A DNA stretch of 64,000 nucleotides from Ischnura elegans (GCF_921293095.1 NC_060248.1:11178744-11242743), one strand, 5' to 3'; counted from the stretch's first letter, positions 23,678-36,959 are shown. Numbers and translations are program-made. The notes: generated by a model not told the origin, from the sequence alone.

Positions 23678-23800
23678 AAGGTATGGTGTTGGAGGCGGCG
23701 ATCGACAGCTTAGTTTATCTGAGCCATGGTGGGGAAGGAACGGTGGAAAGAAACCAGGCGTTGGATTTTTGACAAATCCCAATCCAATTGGTGGTATACC
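23678..23800 (-). mobile_element. SINE family S1, diverged fragment
   Basis: It aligns with the S1 tail: AAGGTATGG, GGAGGCGGCGATCGACAGC, CCATGG and AGAAACC segments in the same order. It sits immediately beside the hAT MITE. Confidence 0.5.
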
Positions 23801-23855
23801 AGACGTATTTGTATTTCAACAGTTTCCGGAAGTGACGTCGCGTTTATTTTTACGT

Positions 23856-24090
23856 GAGCCTGAATCACGCGATCATTTTTTCCGTCCCTCAGATGAAAGC
23901 TCTGGCGATAGGTTTTGAGGGAACAAAAGAGTGATCGCTCGACACGTCATTTGCTGAATCACACGGTCATTCCCACCGTCCCTTTTTCCATCCCTTATTC
24001 CGTCATTTTCAGTATTTAAAACTGTTATTCAATTAAAATCCAAACGTGGCGTAACAATCGCTGTTAGAAGTCGTTCGTTCTTTTTAAAAG
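23856..24090. mobile_element. MITE family M2, copy B (empty site)
   Basis: It aligns with the left and central parts of M2 copy A but lacks both nested insertions, reading GTGGCGTAACAATCGCTG. It is truncated on the right after GTCGTTCGTTC. Confidence 0.65.
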
Positions 24091-24213
24091 GCAATAAAGT
24101 TTGCCTTTACAAACTGCAAATGTTTAAACGCGTTTTTTGTTTGTAATATTGGTCACATAATCCCACTTGTGAGTTGATTGGAGGACACCTCCCGATAAAC
24201 CATAACTTGACAC

Positions 24214-24707
24214 AAGGCCGTAGCCAGAAAATAATTTCGGGGGGGGTTTATGGAATAGTTGACAAACATAAAATTATTTTTATAAGATGAACAAAATAGC
24301 GTACACGGTTAAATATACATATTTATTATAAACCCTTAAAGGAAAATATAAAAATATTATTATAAAATTGAATTTAGCCTTCTAGCTTTCTTTGCAGCGA
24401 ACAAATGAATTGACTCCTGGGTGTCGATGTCAATTCTGCGGTCCCTCAAGAGGCTCATAAGTCACTCACCTCTCTACTAATTCACAGCACTATTATTTCA
24501 CACACTGCGCCTACAACTACACACACTGTACCTACAAATTCGCTTAGATAATTATTGACTTAAGTCGCATTGGACTACTAGATGTATCTGCGCCGCAATA
24601 TAATATCGTCGTGTGAGCATCAAGCGAGCATAAATTATCTATATAATTTTTTTCATTTCGGGTGGGGGGGATCAATCCCCCTTGATCCCCCCCCCTGGCT
24701 ACGGCTT
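24214..24707. mobile_element. MITE with GGCCGTAGCCAG ends, probably hAT-like
   Basis: The ends AAGGCCGTAGCCAG and CTGGCTACGGCTT are inverted repeats with G and C runs just inside. The outer octamers TTGACACA and TTGACTTG agree at only five positions, so the duplication is unproven. The frame at 24544-24765 is not meaningful. Confidence 0.6.
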
Positions 24708-25186
24708 TGACTTGAATAAGTTTGATTGAATTCTGGACCCGGATTTCGAACACTCTTGTTGTCAACTTTTTCTGATTCTCCAGGCTTTGAGTTACAATAC
24801 CAAAACAAATGCCATAGAACTAATGGTCTCCTATGCCGTAATATTTCGCCCTACCAATTTTACCACTCTCTTAATACTTACATATTTTTATAGTCGCATA
24901 GATTCTAGAGAACCCTGTGTTGCGAGCCTTGCTGCCACCGACTCGCCCGGCATAGCTGCAATGCGAGGTTACCTAAGCGCCAGGGGTCGTTCAAATAACC
25001 TCTCGTGGGGTGGTGTTCCTCGTGTAGGGGTGGAGAAAAATGCCACCCATTTGGCAGAAATTATTGAGCATTTTTTCATAACTGCAACTAGAGACTTTTG
25101 TGATAGTGAGTCTCAAACAATCACTGCAGTCAGGCATCCAATTATATATCAAATAGCTTTGAAAAAATCGTATACTATTATGCTTC

Positions 25187-25500
25187 GAAGGTATGTTACG
25201 ATATTTGGAGGAGGCGACCGACAGCTGAGGTTGTTTGCGCCATGAGGGAAGGGTAGGCAAGAAAGGGTGGAGAGAAACCCAGCGTCGGCATTAGCCTACT
25301 ATTAACGAATGGTGCCAAGGGGACCACGGCTTAACGTCCCATCCGACGGACGTAGTATTGCGCTTAAAAATCTCCTCCACACAACATTCGATTAGGGATC
25401 AGGCTGTCTATGAAAATTCTCTGCCGCCGCCAGGATTTGAACCCGAGCCCATGGGTTGGGAAGCCAACAATCTAGCCACCACACCAAGACGATCTCCCTA
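25187..25500 (-). mobile_element. SINE family S1, near-full copy
   Basis: On the minus strand it starts GATCGTCTTGGTGTGGTGGC and has an A box in TGGTGGCTAGATTGTTGG and a B box GGTTCAAATCC. It runs through the S1 body to a tail of CGTAACATACC type. It is full-length relative to the copy at 47.1 kb. Confidence 0.8.
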
Positions 25501-25664
25501 TTTACGTTTCGACGAGGATGAGTTTATTGAAGGCAATTTACCTAAACAAAATAATGTGAAATAATAGATACATTTGGCTACAAGTGGGTGTTATGGCAAA
25601 GGATTCCACACGATCATGATATTCTAAACATAACAAAAGATAGTAGAAGTGGCGGGAATAAGTC

Positions 25665-25800
25665 TACGTCTACCATACCAAAGGTCGCAGGTTCGAGTCC
25701 CGCCTAGATAGGTTTTTCCCTATCCAGGGCATAGTAATTTGAGATCGTCCATCGTTAGTCGTTGCTGAAACCCCTGACGATAAGGCTCTTTTTGGGGGTC
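25665..25800 (+). mobile_element. Possible tRNA-related SINE fragment
   Basis: A good B box (AGGTTCGAGTCCCGCC) is followed by non-tRNA sequence. No clear A box lies in front. It is not a complete tRNA cloverleaf. Confidence 0.35.
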
Positions 25801-26009
25801 ATTGAGATAAACAAAGAGTCATTGAATAAATAAGGTGATAATGGATATACAACGAAATGGAAAATTTATAACAGACATCAAAAATAAAAAGACATCTATT
25901 TCATGAAATTTAATTATTTAAATCGACCTAACTTTCATGCAACTCAATTGAAATTTCCCCGCGGTCTTTCAATCAAACTAATTTGTCAAAATGCTGGAAA
26001 ATAAGGAAC

Positions 26010-26607
26010 GTTTAGAATTTCATAGTCAGAGTGATCACTAATTTCGCGATAGATGACAGCGTCGTCAGCAAATAAACGTATTTCACTACTAATACAGGAG
26101 CAGAGATCATTAATGTATATGATGAACAAAAGGGGGCCAATTACGCTTCCTTGTGGAACACCAGATGTCATTTTAACTAGATCAGATCTGTTTCCATCAA
26201 GAACTACTTTTTGTTTACGATCACTGAGAAAGTGGCGTATCCAGTTAACCACTGTTACATTTAATCCGCATGGCTGTAATTTGTATAAAAGTTTGTTGTG
26301 AGGTACAGTATCGAAAGCTTTCTTAAAATCTAGAAGTAATGCGTCAACTTGTCTTTTCGACACTCCAGATTTTAGAACATCGTGAGGTAAGAGCGCGAGC
26401 TGAGTTTCGCATGATCTACCTTTTCGGAATCCGTGCTGACAGTCATGGAGGAAGTTATGTCTGTCCAAGAAAGTCATGATATTGCTAACGACGATATGCT
26501 CAAGTATCTTGCCTATAATTGATGTTAATGAAATTGGACGGTAGTTGCCTGGGTCATGTCTGTTTCCCTTTTTGAATATGGGTGTAACGCTCGCAATTTT
26601 CCAGTCG
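26010..26607 (-). mobile_element. CR1/Jockey-like non-LTR retrotransposon, reverse-transcriptase fragment
   Basis: The minus frame covers about 200 residues of an endonuclease-type LINE reverse transcriptase, in this order: DWKIASVTPIFKKG, NYRPISLTS, QHGFRKGRSCETQL, LLDFKKAFDTVPH (first catalytic Asp region), SGVPQGS, and the catalytic FADD box. Homology starts abruptly at DWK and stops soon after FADD. The 5' half, thumb and 3' UTR are absent, and the residues before DWK are flanking sequence. The frame is uninterrupted over this span, so the fragment is fairly young or was truncated on arrival. It cannot move by itself. Confidence 0.88.
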
Positions 26608-26610
26608 ATA

Positions 26611-29600
26611 GATGAAGAATTCTTGTGCTTTTTCACGGCAAATAAAGATGTTTTGACTGCCCTGTCAGTGGTTATGAAACTCTTATGCGCAGATAAGAAC
26701 GTTGATTCTACAACTCCCTCATATCTCAAACAATGCGGAAAATGCATTGCAGCAGAGACTATCATCAAGATCAATCGTTGGTTCCTCGAAAATCGAAAAA
26801 AAAATGCTTTCGAAATCTCAAACCTTAGTCATCAATTTCACGGACGAATGGCGACTTACACATGCTTACTCGCAGCCCCGAAAATTTACTTGCCATTGAA
26901 GAATGTGTAGCTTAAGACATTCAATTGTTATCTCCAGATAAAAGGAGGATTCAATTCTTTTTAACATCCAAGCAATTGACAACAACTATTCCTCTTAACT
27001 GGGATATGTTTAGTAGCACAAATGAAATGCAGAGTTCACAAAGACTATTCATTATACGACTTCAATTATGTTCTGATTATTTTCGTGTAGAATGGTGAAG
27101 ACAAAGCTAACAAAAACTGCATTTGGAGCGTCATTAAGTTCACGATGCAAAGACGGCCATTGATTGCTTTGAAATGGAGTACACTGTAACTCCTTCATTG
27201 TAGTATGATTACCAAAACTTTTGCATTTGATATTGCTCTCGTAAATTAACAGTAATTTTACATTAATCGATACAGAATATAGAAAAACAGAATAAAAATT
27301 GAAAAAATGGCGGAATCAACATGAAATACAATAAAAGTACCATATCAATAAAAAATTAATGCGACTGATAAGATATCTTAATCCCTTTCAGAATTAGACT
27401 TTTCAAGTAAAAAAATGAACTGGTAATAATTATGAAAAAAGATTTACACACCAATACATTTTCCATTCAGATATAGATTACCCGCATGCTTTGAAAGTAT
27501 GAGGATAAGACTCAAAATGAAAAAAAGAAAAAGATTTTATTTTAATCGACCTGTAGTAAGGATTTTGAAGTCCGTGTTACCATTCGATACGTCAGTGATT
27601 CGAAAAACGTAGAGTTTATCATACTTAATTGTATGTCCATCATTACAAACCGGAGTGGTTTGATAAAAGTTCACACATTTTATTCCTGTAATTCCAAACA
27701 TAAGTGAGGCAATTTTGAATGGGGTACTTCCAGCAATTCGGAGTAGTCAATTTCGAATCCTAAACTTAACAGTCGTAATGCGTCCTTAAATATTTACTTC
27801 ATAACAAGTCTTTGAATTACAGAATGAAACCTGGGGACAATTTAAAATTGATCAAAACAGATCGTGGATTGAAACTAAAGTTATTATAGATAATTGCCAT
27901 TAACTTTTAATTTACCTATATATATTATAATTCCACCACATTAAGTCAGAAAAGACTCCCTATTAGAGGCAAGTAATCTTTCCTATTAAGAATTTTCGCG
28001 CCCTGTACGTGCAATAGTGAATATGCGGATGGCTCCGTAGTAGTTTAACGCTCACTATTCCACGGTTACTTCATTAAAAAAATAGTTTCATCAGTTGCAT
28101 GTAATACCCTTCCCCGAGGCAGCACTTAAAACAGCGACCTTTTATCCGCAACAGACGAATCACTCACCAAATGTTTCCGATCAGGAAGAAGTAGTTGGAA
28201 CACGCTTAAATTAAAATTGGAGTCATAACAAGGCATAAAGTAAATTGCAATGGGCGGCGGAGATTTCTAAATTGTGAGAACGTGCTCATGTTTTGAGAGG
28301 CCTTCTGGGACGGAAGATTTTCTATTTGCGTCCGCGCTAATCATAGTTGCGACGAGTGTATGAGACGTTTCCCGAAAACTAGAGAGAAAGTGGTGGGAGT
28401 GGGCTAGAGGAAGTGAAAGTAATAGGAATGCACATCGCCTGCAGCGAAGATTCTGCTACTGACTCGTCGCTGACGGACATACTATCCAACATGGGAAAGC
28501 AGAGGATTCATGCAGCGAAGACGGAATGTTTCGTGAAAAAATCATTTCATTTTCACCACGACCTTTTCATGACTTACCTCTGTAATACTACATTTGTAAT
28601 ATTCATATGCAGTATGATATATATGTTGGCATCAAGATGTTTATATTGCGCTCCTTTGCCTGCCATTGGATGGAGCGAACCTTTCGTTTGTGTTTTGTTG
28701 ATCAATTGTTGGTGGCAACCAGAGAGTGCAGAATAGTAAGATGCTCATGTGTCTTTGTTGAGTCAGCTTATACATTTAATTTATATTTTTAATACAGTCC
28801 TATAATTTTATTTGAAGTTGACTTTTAATTTGTTTTTCATATTTCTTTAGCGCGATAAATTATACGATCGGATTATTCTAGGGTTGTTTTCACCCACGCC
28901 ATGGAACAGTCAGTAATAACACTTTAAACATGCGTCCATATATTTTACACTGTACCTTTATATGAAAATATGCAACTTTACATTCTAATTCACGTAAAGA
29001 TAAAGGACCAAAGTTTGAAGCTATTGTACGATGTTTATTATGTTTTGTAGCCGAAGACACCCAGTACGCATTCAGAAAAAGCAGTGAAAAACGTGACGTT
29101 TTTAATCTCATTTCCTTCAGAATCAACAATTAAATTAACAATGTCGTTCGATGACTGCTCAAATGAATTCTTCCCGTAGAATCATCGAGAATATATGAGT
29201 TCAAAAGTGGCAGCATTAAGGTAAAATACTTTCAATTAAATTAAAGTCAAATAGTAAAATTGAAGTGCTTTTATTTATGATAGAACATAAACTATATCTC
29301 AAGCATGAGCTACTTACAGCACCTAATCTTCATCACAATGGCTTAAAGACGAAATGAAGGGCACGTATACTAGTTAATTATTTCAGGAAAACGTGCTTAT
29401 TTCTTTTAAACTTCTTGCCTCTTACAAACGTCGCGGTGATCCATATTTTTTCACATATTTGCCAGTTTTGATTGATAACGAAAGAATCATCGGGGTCTTT
29501 CATAGATGAGACTAGAAGCAACAGGCGCCGTTTGGATCAAAATAGACCTAGATACGTGGCACGCTAGCATTTTGGAACGAATTTGGCTGCACCGTATTAA

Positions 29601-30377
29601 AAAAAACTGACCTTTAAATTATTTATGGCTCCGCCGACCTACCTTATCGGTGACCACAATTCTACTTTAAAAAAAGTGTATTTATATTTATAAGCTCTAT
29701 TTGAGAAACTATGCATACAAACTTATATCTTGCGGAATTATATATTATATATATTTATGAACATGAAGCTGGCAGAGAAAAAAAAGCTGTGCACCGCTAG
29801 ATGCAGAGAAAAAAGCTGCAGCCGCCCCGAAAAACTATTCCTAGACTCGAATTGAGGTCACGCTCGCAGCGAGTAACTGTTGTCGTAGTGAAACTCGTCC
29901 TGGCCTCGAGATTCGGCCATTCATTTTGACCAGTGGGAGCACATGCGGATGGCGTATTCATTACGATTCCGTCCGCTGAGAAAACGGGCGGATAAGACGT
30001 CCGGTACGAGCGCACGAGAGAAACAAAGGAACGTAGTTTTTCGCATCATCAATGGCCGTGCACTAACAGTATGGATTTTCAGCTGATATTACGAATCTTA
30101 ATTCGCATTAGCGTTGCTTGACAGATAACAGCCTAAAGGCCATACTTAATCAAAAAAAAAAAACAAATTTAATTTTAAAATTCATGATTGAATAAATTTT
30201 AAAGAAGAGAGGGAAAAAGTACGAAATCCTCAGTCTGATCTTAAGGATAGAAGATAAAGAGGAAGAAGAAAATGTTCATGGGCACAAAACATGAAAGATT
30301 AGACAGCAATAAGAGATTTACTTCAACATGAAACAGAGCGGTGGATACCTGATCAGTCAACGCCTTGAATAAGTGTA
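26611..30377. other. No gene recognised
   Basis: AT-rich sequence without recognisable protein domains, RNA genes or confident repeats. Open frames up to 107 codons (28413-28736) show no known motif. A short local duplication of an AGAGAAAAAAGCTG-type stretch lies near 29.77-29.82 kb. Confidence 0.35.
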
Positions 30378-31924
30378 CGCCCAAGTAACATTGACCGTTG
30401 GGCCTCGGTTGGGGAACCGTAGTCACGGTTGGCTCATTGTGGGTGGATATGCCTACCAAATTCCACTGTTGGCCCAACGCAGATATTGTTCGTCGGCCCA
30501 ACGAAACGGTTTATGCTGTTGGCCCAACGGAAATCCCCAACGATGGCCCTACGAAATGGATTATCATTGGGCCACTGTTGGGACATCATCATTATAGTAC
30601 GATTGCATAAGTTGCAGGATACGGTTCACATGGTTCCCTAGCAACCTAACAACCAAAACTTGTTTGGTTGTTAGGGATTGCTTTTATATGTTAATCATTC
30701 ACTATGTCTTTGTGATAGCAGTTAAATAAAATAAGTCGAGTGCTTCTAACAAAAATAAGGCATTGACCTCATTTGGTAAGTCTTACAAAACTGGCATTCC
30801 TAAAAATCATGTTACCTTAAACAGATAGTTTCGTGGAATTTTAAACTTTTCATCATTAATTTAGATAGATTGATATGTATATTTTTTCAGATTGTGGCAT
30901 ATCTAGTACAAGTGGAAGTTTTAATGAAAACAGTGTTTCAATGGACAAAGTGAGTGATTTAGTCCTCTCTGAAGAGAATGAGATTGAATTTGTAGGAGTA
31001 AACCTAAATAACAACTGCACAATTATTATTTTATGGAAAATACATCAACTATATTATACTCAATCAGTGTTTTCCTATTAATATCCCTAAATCTTGCACT
31101 TATTAATCCAATTAAGTAAAATGGACTAAACTTAACAATTTCGTTACCGAAGACCAGAGAATAGGAATTGTGAAGGCAATTGAATCAAATAACTCAGGGG
31201 TGTACATCTTGCAGTGTGACATATGTTTGAAATTAAGGAGGATTTCTTTGAATTACCTCTTAGAAGTGGTACCATTGGTATATTTGTAGTAAAAAAATTA
31301 GTACCTGGATGCAAATTGCACAGTCCACCCAGATTTTATCTAAGTGTGTTTTGTTGCCCTTCAAAGAAGATGGACAGTTTTTGTGTGTGCCATATTGTAA
31401 TATGGAAAGGTGCTGTTGAAATTTTCCTAATTTTGTCCTAATAAAAAGTGTCCTAATTTGTGAAAATAAAAGTTGGGGACCTTCTGAACTGATATTGATT
31501 TTTTGTTTTCCACTTTTAACCACTGTAACCTTACTTTGTCCTATAGCATTGATTGTTAACGTATTTAATTTCATTTTGATTTATCGGGAGTTAAAGGTAA
31601 AGATTCTATCTATGTACCGGTATCATATCAAGTGAGAAGGTAAATTAATTTAACTCTCATTCTATAAAAATGAGGAATGCCAGTAAAATATAGCTTTCGT
31701 TGGGAAACGGATGGCAGAATTGAAAAGGGCCAACGGTGTATCGTTGGAGAGGGGTTGGCCTATAGTTGGGAATACGAAGGCCCGACTGTAATGCTCTGTT
31801 GGCCCATCGTTGGGGAATCGTTGGTTGGGATACGGTTGGCGAGGTGGCCAAATCATACCATGGGCCAACCGCTGTGTCCCACCATCTGCCAACAGAGGGC
31901 CAACCAAAAATGTTACTTGGGCGG
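30378..31924. mobile_element. Candidate foldback-like element with TTGGCCCAACG sub-repeats
   Basis: The outer ends CGCCCAAGTAACATT and AATGTTACTTGGGCG are inverted. Each is followed inwards by about 220-250 bases made of many diverged TTGGCCCAACG / CGTTGGGCCAAC sub-repeats (30390-30590 and 31700-31915). The roughly 1.1 kb core has no recognised transposase; its frame at 30875-31081 is of unknown meaning. A small stem (AACCTAACAACCAAA with its complement) lies near 30645-30672. I found no target-site duplication. Confidence 0.55.
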
Positions 31925-33479
31925 CATCAAGAAGATATTAAAAATCGAAATAAAATTAAATTTCAACGGTATTATTAACGTTATAATCCTAGCATATGGG
32001 CATTTCCATGATTTGAAATTTAGGCTGAAAATATTTTATCTTGATACATCCACAGCCGAATGATTTAATTTTTGATAAAATCAGTATTTGAAACATTATT
32101 CGGAGCCCTATTAAATGTTTTCAAATTTTACTTCGATTCACATAGTTTTGAAGATGTTTGAAATCATTACACTTTTGAGATTGATGTGGCAGTAATCCCA
32201 TCACATGTTAATATTTGCCACATTTGGACAGTATTTCGATAATTTATATTGTTTCTGTACATAAAAATCACCTTTATAAATGTTTCTTGATCATGCTTAA
32301 TAAGAAGTTTGACATTTTTTTGTATTTTACAATTTTATCGAAATATCCTATGACATAGATTTCTCTAAAGGTAATTCCGTCTCAAATGGAATTGCCCACG
32401 TATAATCAGGTGCACAATTAAAAATTATTATATTCCAAGAAAGATTAATTTAGAATGATAAGGTGGTTATTAAATATTACAGTAATTGGTGTCACATATC
32501 CTTATATATGTCATGGCCAACCTATGGCTATTCCATTAGAGCGCTTGATTGAATTCATGGCAGTTTAATTTCATTATCATGAAAATTAACTGAATTCCGG
32601 AGAGGAAAAAGATTTAGTTAAAAACTTCAAGAAAATTTGAGCAACAACGTAAAAAAACGTCGATTTTTTTCATTGATCAGTCACAATAAGACACATATCT
32701 CCGAAAGGAAAGTTACTAATGACTAAAATGTCTATCTAAAATCATTGACTGACACGGGAAAAAATAAACCTACTTATCGACACATTTATCTTCGAGATTA
32801 GCTCTCACATCTTCTGATTGGTATCGCGTTTAGATACTATGAACTGCCCTTCCGCACTCAAAGCCATGCCCGCAGTGCATTTTGGGCTTATTAACTCGAG
32901 CGGGGAGATAACTGGGACGCCGAAAGGCGATTTCAACATACAACTGGTCCGAGTGCGGGTGAAAGGATTGATTTGGATTTTCTTCTTTGGACTCCCATCC
33001 ATTAGAGCAGGTAGACGCAACAATACAATAATGACCAATCTTAACAGTAAATATTATAATAATGTGAGCGCGTGGATTGTTGTGCAGGTTCCGAAATCCA
33101 AGATCAACATTTAAACCCATTTTTCTCGTTAACAAAATGAAAAAATTGATGCAGCAAATCAAATACTTATGCATGGATATTGCTACAATCCTGTTACTTT
33201 TCTTTTTCCCTGAGATTTAAATTTAACGGAAATAAAAGTTTCAGTGGAAATAAACCACATGAAAACACGCTATAATCGTAATCAGTCAATCAGACTTGTC
33301 CCATCAGATCCATTTCGTAGAATAGGTTTTTACCGTTTCAATCTTGGCCCCATGTACAGAAGCCTGCAATACGCTCTGGATTGTATATCCTCTGAGGTTG
33401 TAACTCGGATTTGTTGATAATATGATGATCACCATGGAAACTGGCCGTGGTGATTATTACTAGTATCTCCAGTCACAAC
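31925..33479. other. No gene recognised
   Basis: AT-rich sequence. Overlapping open frames on both strands at 32.8-33.2 kb are short and share no motif with known proteins. Nothing else is identified. Confidence 0.3.
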
Positions 33480-34387
33480 TAGTGATGGGCAAAGTCGATC
33501 ATTTTAGTGATTCAATCATTTTGACTCGAGTCACATAAGTGATTCAATCAATTGATTCAATCACTATGATCGAAAAGACTCAAATCAAGATTCAATCACT
33601 ATGATCGAAAAGACTCAAAGGAGTCATGATTGAAAAGACTCAAAAGGAATCATGATCGAAAAGACTCAAAAGGAATCAAGATCGAAAAGACTCAATCAAT
33701 GGATGTAATAAATCACTTCGAATAATCGAATAAATACTGCCTCATCTGCGAAGAGCATTGGTAACGCTGATTGCTATCCATATTATCATTTCATATACTA
33801 TTTTAATTGTGAATACCTAGATGAGTAAATTAGATTGCAAAAATGAAGGAAGCAGTGTCATGAAAATATTTGGGAAGGCGAAACTGCCACAGTTTCTTAA
33901 CACTAATAAAATAATTTCTAACTATAGTTGATCAAAATATAACACAAAATACACCACACACTATGCATGAATCTGATCTGCAGGATAATTTTATGAACGG
34001 CACAATAAAATATAACCAGCTTTAACTTCTACTTCTTAACGTTCTCCTACAGGAGTAATCTTAATATTTTCCTTTTACGTGTATTGGTGTTATTAATACT
34101 GATAACTGCTGGAAAACATTTAAGAAAAAGATTACACAAGTATTCAGTTCTTCATAACATAGTATTTAATTTTATCACAACTATTTCTGCCCTGAGGAAA
34201 AGAGATCAAGCATCTATCGTTCCAAATTTTGAAACAAACCGGAAACCGAGATGATTGATATGAAACCGGAAGTCGGAGTGATTGATGATTGATGATCGAC
34301 TTGTTTAACGAAATGAATCATGAGTCATTTGATTCACCTAGTGATTCAATCTTTTTGATCGAATCGTTCATGATCGACCCATCACTA
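33480..34387. mobile_element. hAT non-autonomous element with TAGTGATGGG ends
   Basis: The ends TAGTGATGGGCAAAGTCGAT and ATCGACCCATCACTA are inverted and of the common hAT type. The flanks hold an exact 8-bp duplication GTCACAAC (33472-33479 and 34388-34395). Just inside the left end are about four to five tandem units of 26-35 bases sharing CGAAAAGACTCAAAAG (about 33545-33700). There is no transposase; total length is 908 bases. Confidence 0.92.
33545..33700 (+). repeat. Short tandem array inside the hAT element
   Basis: Units share ATGATCGAAAAGACTCAAAA, with spacing of 26 to 35 bases. The right half of the element has related ATGATTGATGATCG repeats, so the array may be an expanded subterminal binding region. 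Confidence 0.7.
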
Positions 34388-35985
34388 GTCACAACAGTCG
34401 ATCCATTCCGCTGAACTAAATGTAAAGGAATTATCACACACCTTCCTCGGGTTAAGTTCAGAACTTGCGCATGCAGCCATCTTGGGCAAGTATTTCGCTC
34501 CATTAAAAATGCAAAGTAAATCATACGTGTTTGAACTTTTTCTCGGCGCACATAATTATGCTCGAACTGTAATTTCTATCATAAAATACTGGGCCCGATA
34601 GGACGTTTCAACGTCAACTGGCCTTTATTGTGGTCGACACTGGCTTCCCCGGGTAGCGCTAAGCCTTTAACGTCTCTACTTTTTCCACGCACCGCTGTAG
34701 TTATCTGATGTGCAAACGAATTATGCGGCCGAGAGGGAAAAATCCGAAGGGTTCCGTGACCTGATCAACTATGAAATCGCTTCGCTGCTGTTCCCCTTTC
34801 GATCGATTCCTTGGCATAAATTAGTGATGCATACTCCGAAAAAGCCCGGAGGGCCCAAGAGAGAGAAGGGATTATATATGGTGACCAATGAGATCTCCGA
34901 AAGCAAGAGGCCCAATGAAGCCGAAAGGGTCAATGTGCATGGCCCTCTCACTCCGATGGGTCGTGAACGGTGCCCCGGACAAGTTTTTGGGCTGGAGGGA
35001 GTTTTGGAGTGAAAAAAAACAAGGGAATAACGCCCAACCAACGATGCCGAGATTAAATTAAAAGACTAATGTCCCCTCGATCGACGTTCCATGCGTAAAT
35101 AAACGCATTGGCGTCGTAGCGGGAGTTTAAAAATACCTGAGCGCCAACAAGTAGAAAAACGGTCGCCTCATAAACGCCGCATTTTCCGATAATTGTTTTA
35201 TTGGATCGTCAACGCCAGCTACTTTTTCGATGGGATTCTAAGCCCATTGCACATTTAGGAAAGAAATGATTTCTTGCCTGTGTAAGGGCCTGTGACAATA
35301 ATGTAAGCCCAACAAATTGTAGACTCGATTTTGAACGTTATCGACTTCAATTAGGCCGATTGAATCCCCGAAGTGGTTAAATAACTAATATAGGTACTAT
35401 TACCATACAGCATTAAGCTATAAGAAGAAGCTAATAGGAGCAATTTATTACAGAAATCTTACGTAGAAAATATTTCATTGGAATTCATGATGGCAAAACC
35501 TGTCGTAACTCAGTGAGTTGACTCACATACATGTTTGACCACATCAGACTACAATTCGTGTAGTTAAGTCGTACTCACAATTGGATTATTTGTATTATTT
35601 TACCTAGTATTATTTACTAAAGTAAAATTTTTCACACTTATGCGGCATCATAAGGTAAATTTAAGTCCTGGAATGTTTGATTGTTTTTAACGCACAGAAA
35701 TTTTAAATAAATCATACGGGACCATATCAACGCAGCAAGGGAAAAACATCATTGCGTTTACATAGTTCTGCATGATTTATTTAAACATTCTGTAACCTAA
35801 ATGAACTTGATGATGCCGCTCATTCTCAGTGGAGAAAAACGCTATACTACTACCTAAAAGTTGATGGAAAAGTAAAAATGATATGAGTTAATTAATAATG
35901 ATCCTGAAATGTTTATGGCATATGGAGTTGACGTAGTCAACATTTTCCCGTATCTAAAACTTGAAAATTTACCCTCTGTAATGTC
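34388..35985. other. No gene recognised
   Basis: A 100-codon frame at 34710-35012 lies in a less AT-rich patch and has no motif I know. The rest is AT-rich and unremarkable. Confidence 0.3.
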
Positions 35986-35989
35986 CCAC

Positions 35990-36200
35990 GTGTAATCTAT
36001 ATATATATAAAAGAAAGTCGAAAATCGTGTTAGTTAGAACACTTATAACTCGAGAACGGCTGCACCGATTTTAGTGACATTAGGCTCTTTGGATTCGTCT
36101 CAGCCCCGGATAACATATAGGACATTAAAAAGCATAATTTCACAAAAAAAATTCATCTCTTTCTTAGTGATATGTTTTTAGGAGTTAGTAACGTAACAAC
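35990..36200 (+). mobile_element. Helitron-like 5' end (tentative)
   Basis: CTATATATATATAAAAGAAA is followed by GAAAATCGTGTTAG and then CTCGAGAACGGCTGCACCG. This order is familiar from the 5' ends of insect Helitron families. No 3' hairpin with CTAG was located, so the extent is unknown. Confidence 0.35.
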
Positions 36201-36959
36201 AATTGATAATTCGGTCAAAACTACAAATAAAATTATTCGTTTTATTTTTACCAATTTAATAACAGAACTTCGTCACAATAAAATATTTTAATTACTAAAT
36301 ATATTCAAAATATAGCTTCATTTCAGCATTCAATTGATAGGGGCTTTTCTTACACGATTTTGAGCATCAGTCAAGCGTCGGTTTGGCGTTGTGTTAACCT
36401 GCCCCGTGAATGGGCCAAGTTTACGCAACAGACTTGGGCCTAAAAACTTTTTTTTACGGTTAATAACACAAATAGCCAACAACTGAATGCGTATTATTTT
36501 TATTTCATTAACTGATTTATAAAACCACAATGCCCAAAATTTCTTAAGCTATTTTGATACTAATTTACGTAGTTTTGTTGAATTTGTATCCTTATTTTAT
36601 TATCATAAATTAAACATGATTACAAAAGATACAGCCGCTCTTGATTTATAAATGGTGTAACTAAACTGTAAGTTCATTGATTGTTAGGCGGTACGAAGTT
36701 CGCCGATCAGCTAGTTATTTTATATTTACGATATTGCCAAATGTTGACACAGCTAAAAAGGTGTTGCTCTACGCCGACTGAAAATTTCAATTATCATTTA
36801 AAAAAGGCATTGCAATATTTCCAATGTATTTATTTTCTCACGACGCGATTCCTTGCTTTAACAATATTTTTCCAGTTTTTGGTGTGGCAACGAAAGGAGT
36901 CGTGCGCAGATATATTTAGTAGAAATATTGCAACGTCTTATTTAACTGACATTGATTGA

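Noticed and set aside
24787..25245. 152-codon plus-strand frame
   Set aside because: Its 3' end lies in SINE S1 and the rest shows no motif, bias or homologue I recognise.
26545..26910. 121-codon plus-strand frame
   Set aside because: Antisense shadow of the LINE reverse-transcriptase fragment and its flank.
30373..30641. Overlapping frames with repeated tryptophan and proline motifs
   Set aside because: They are translations of TTGGCCCAACG sub-repeats in three frames, not proteins. The same holds for 31657-32063.
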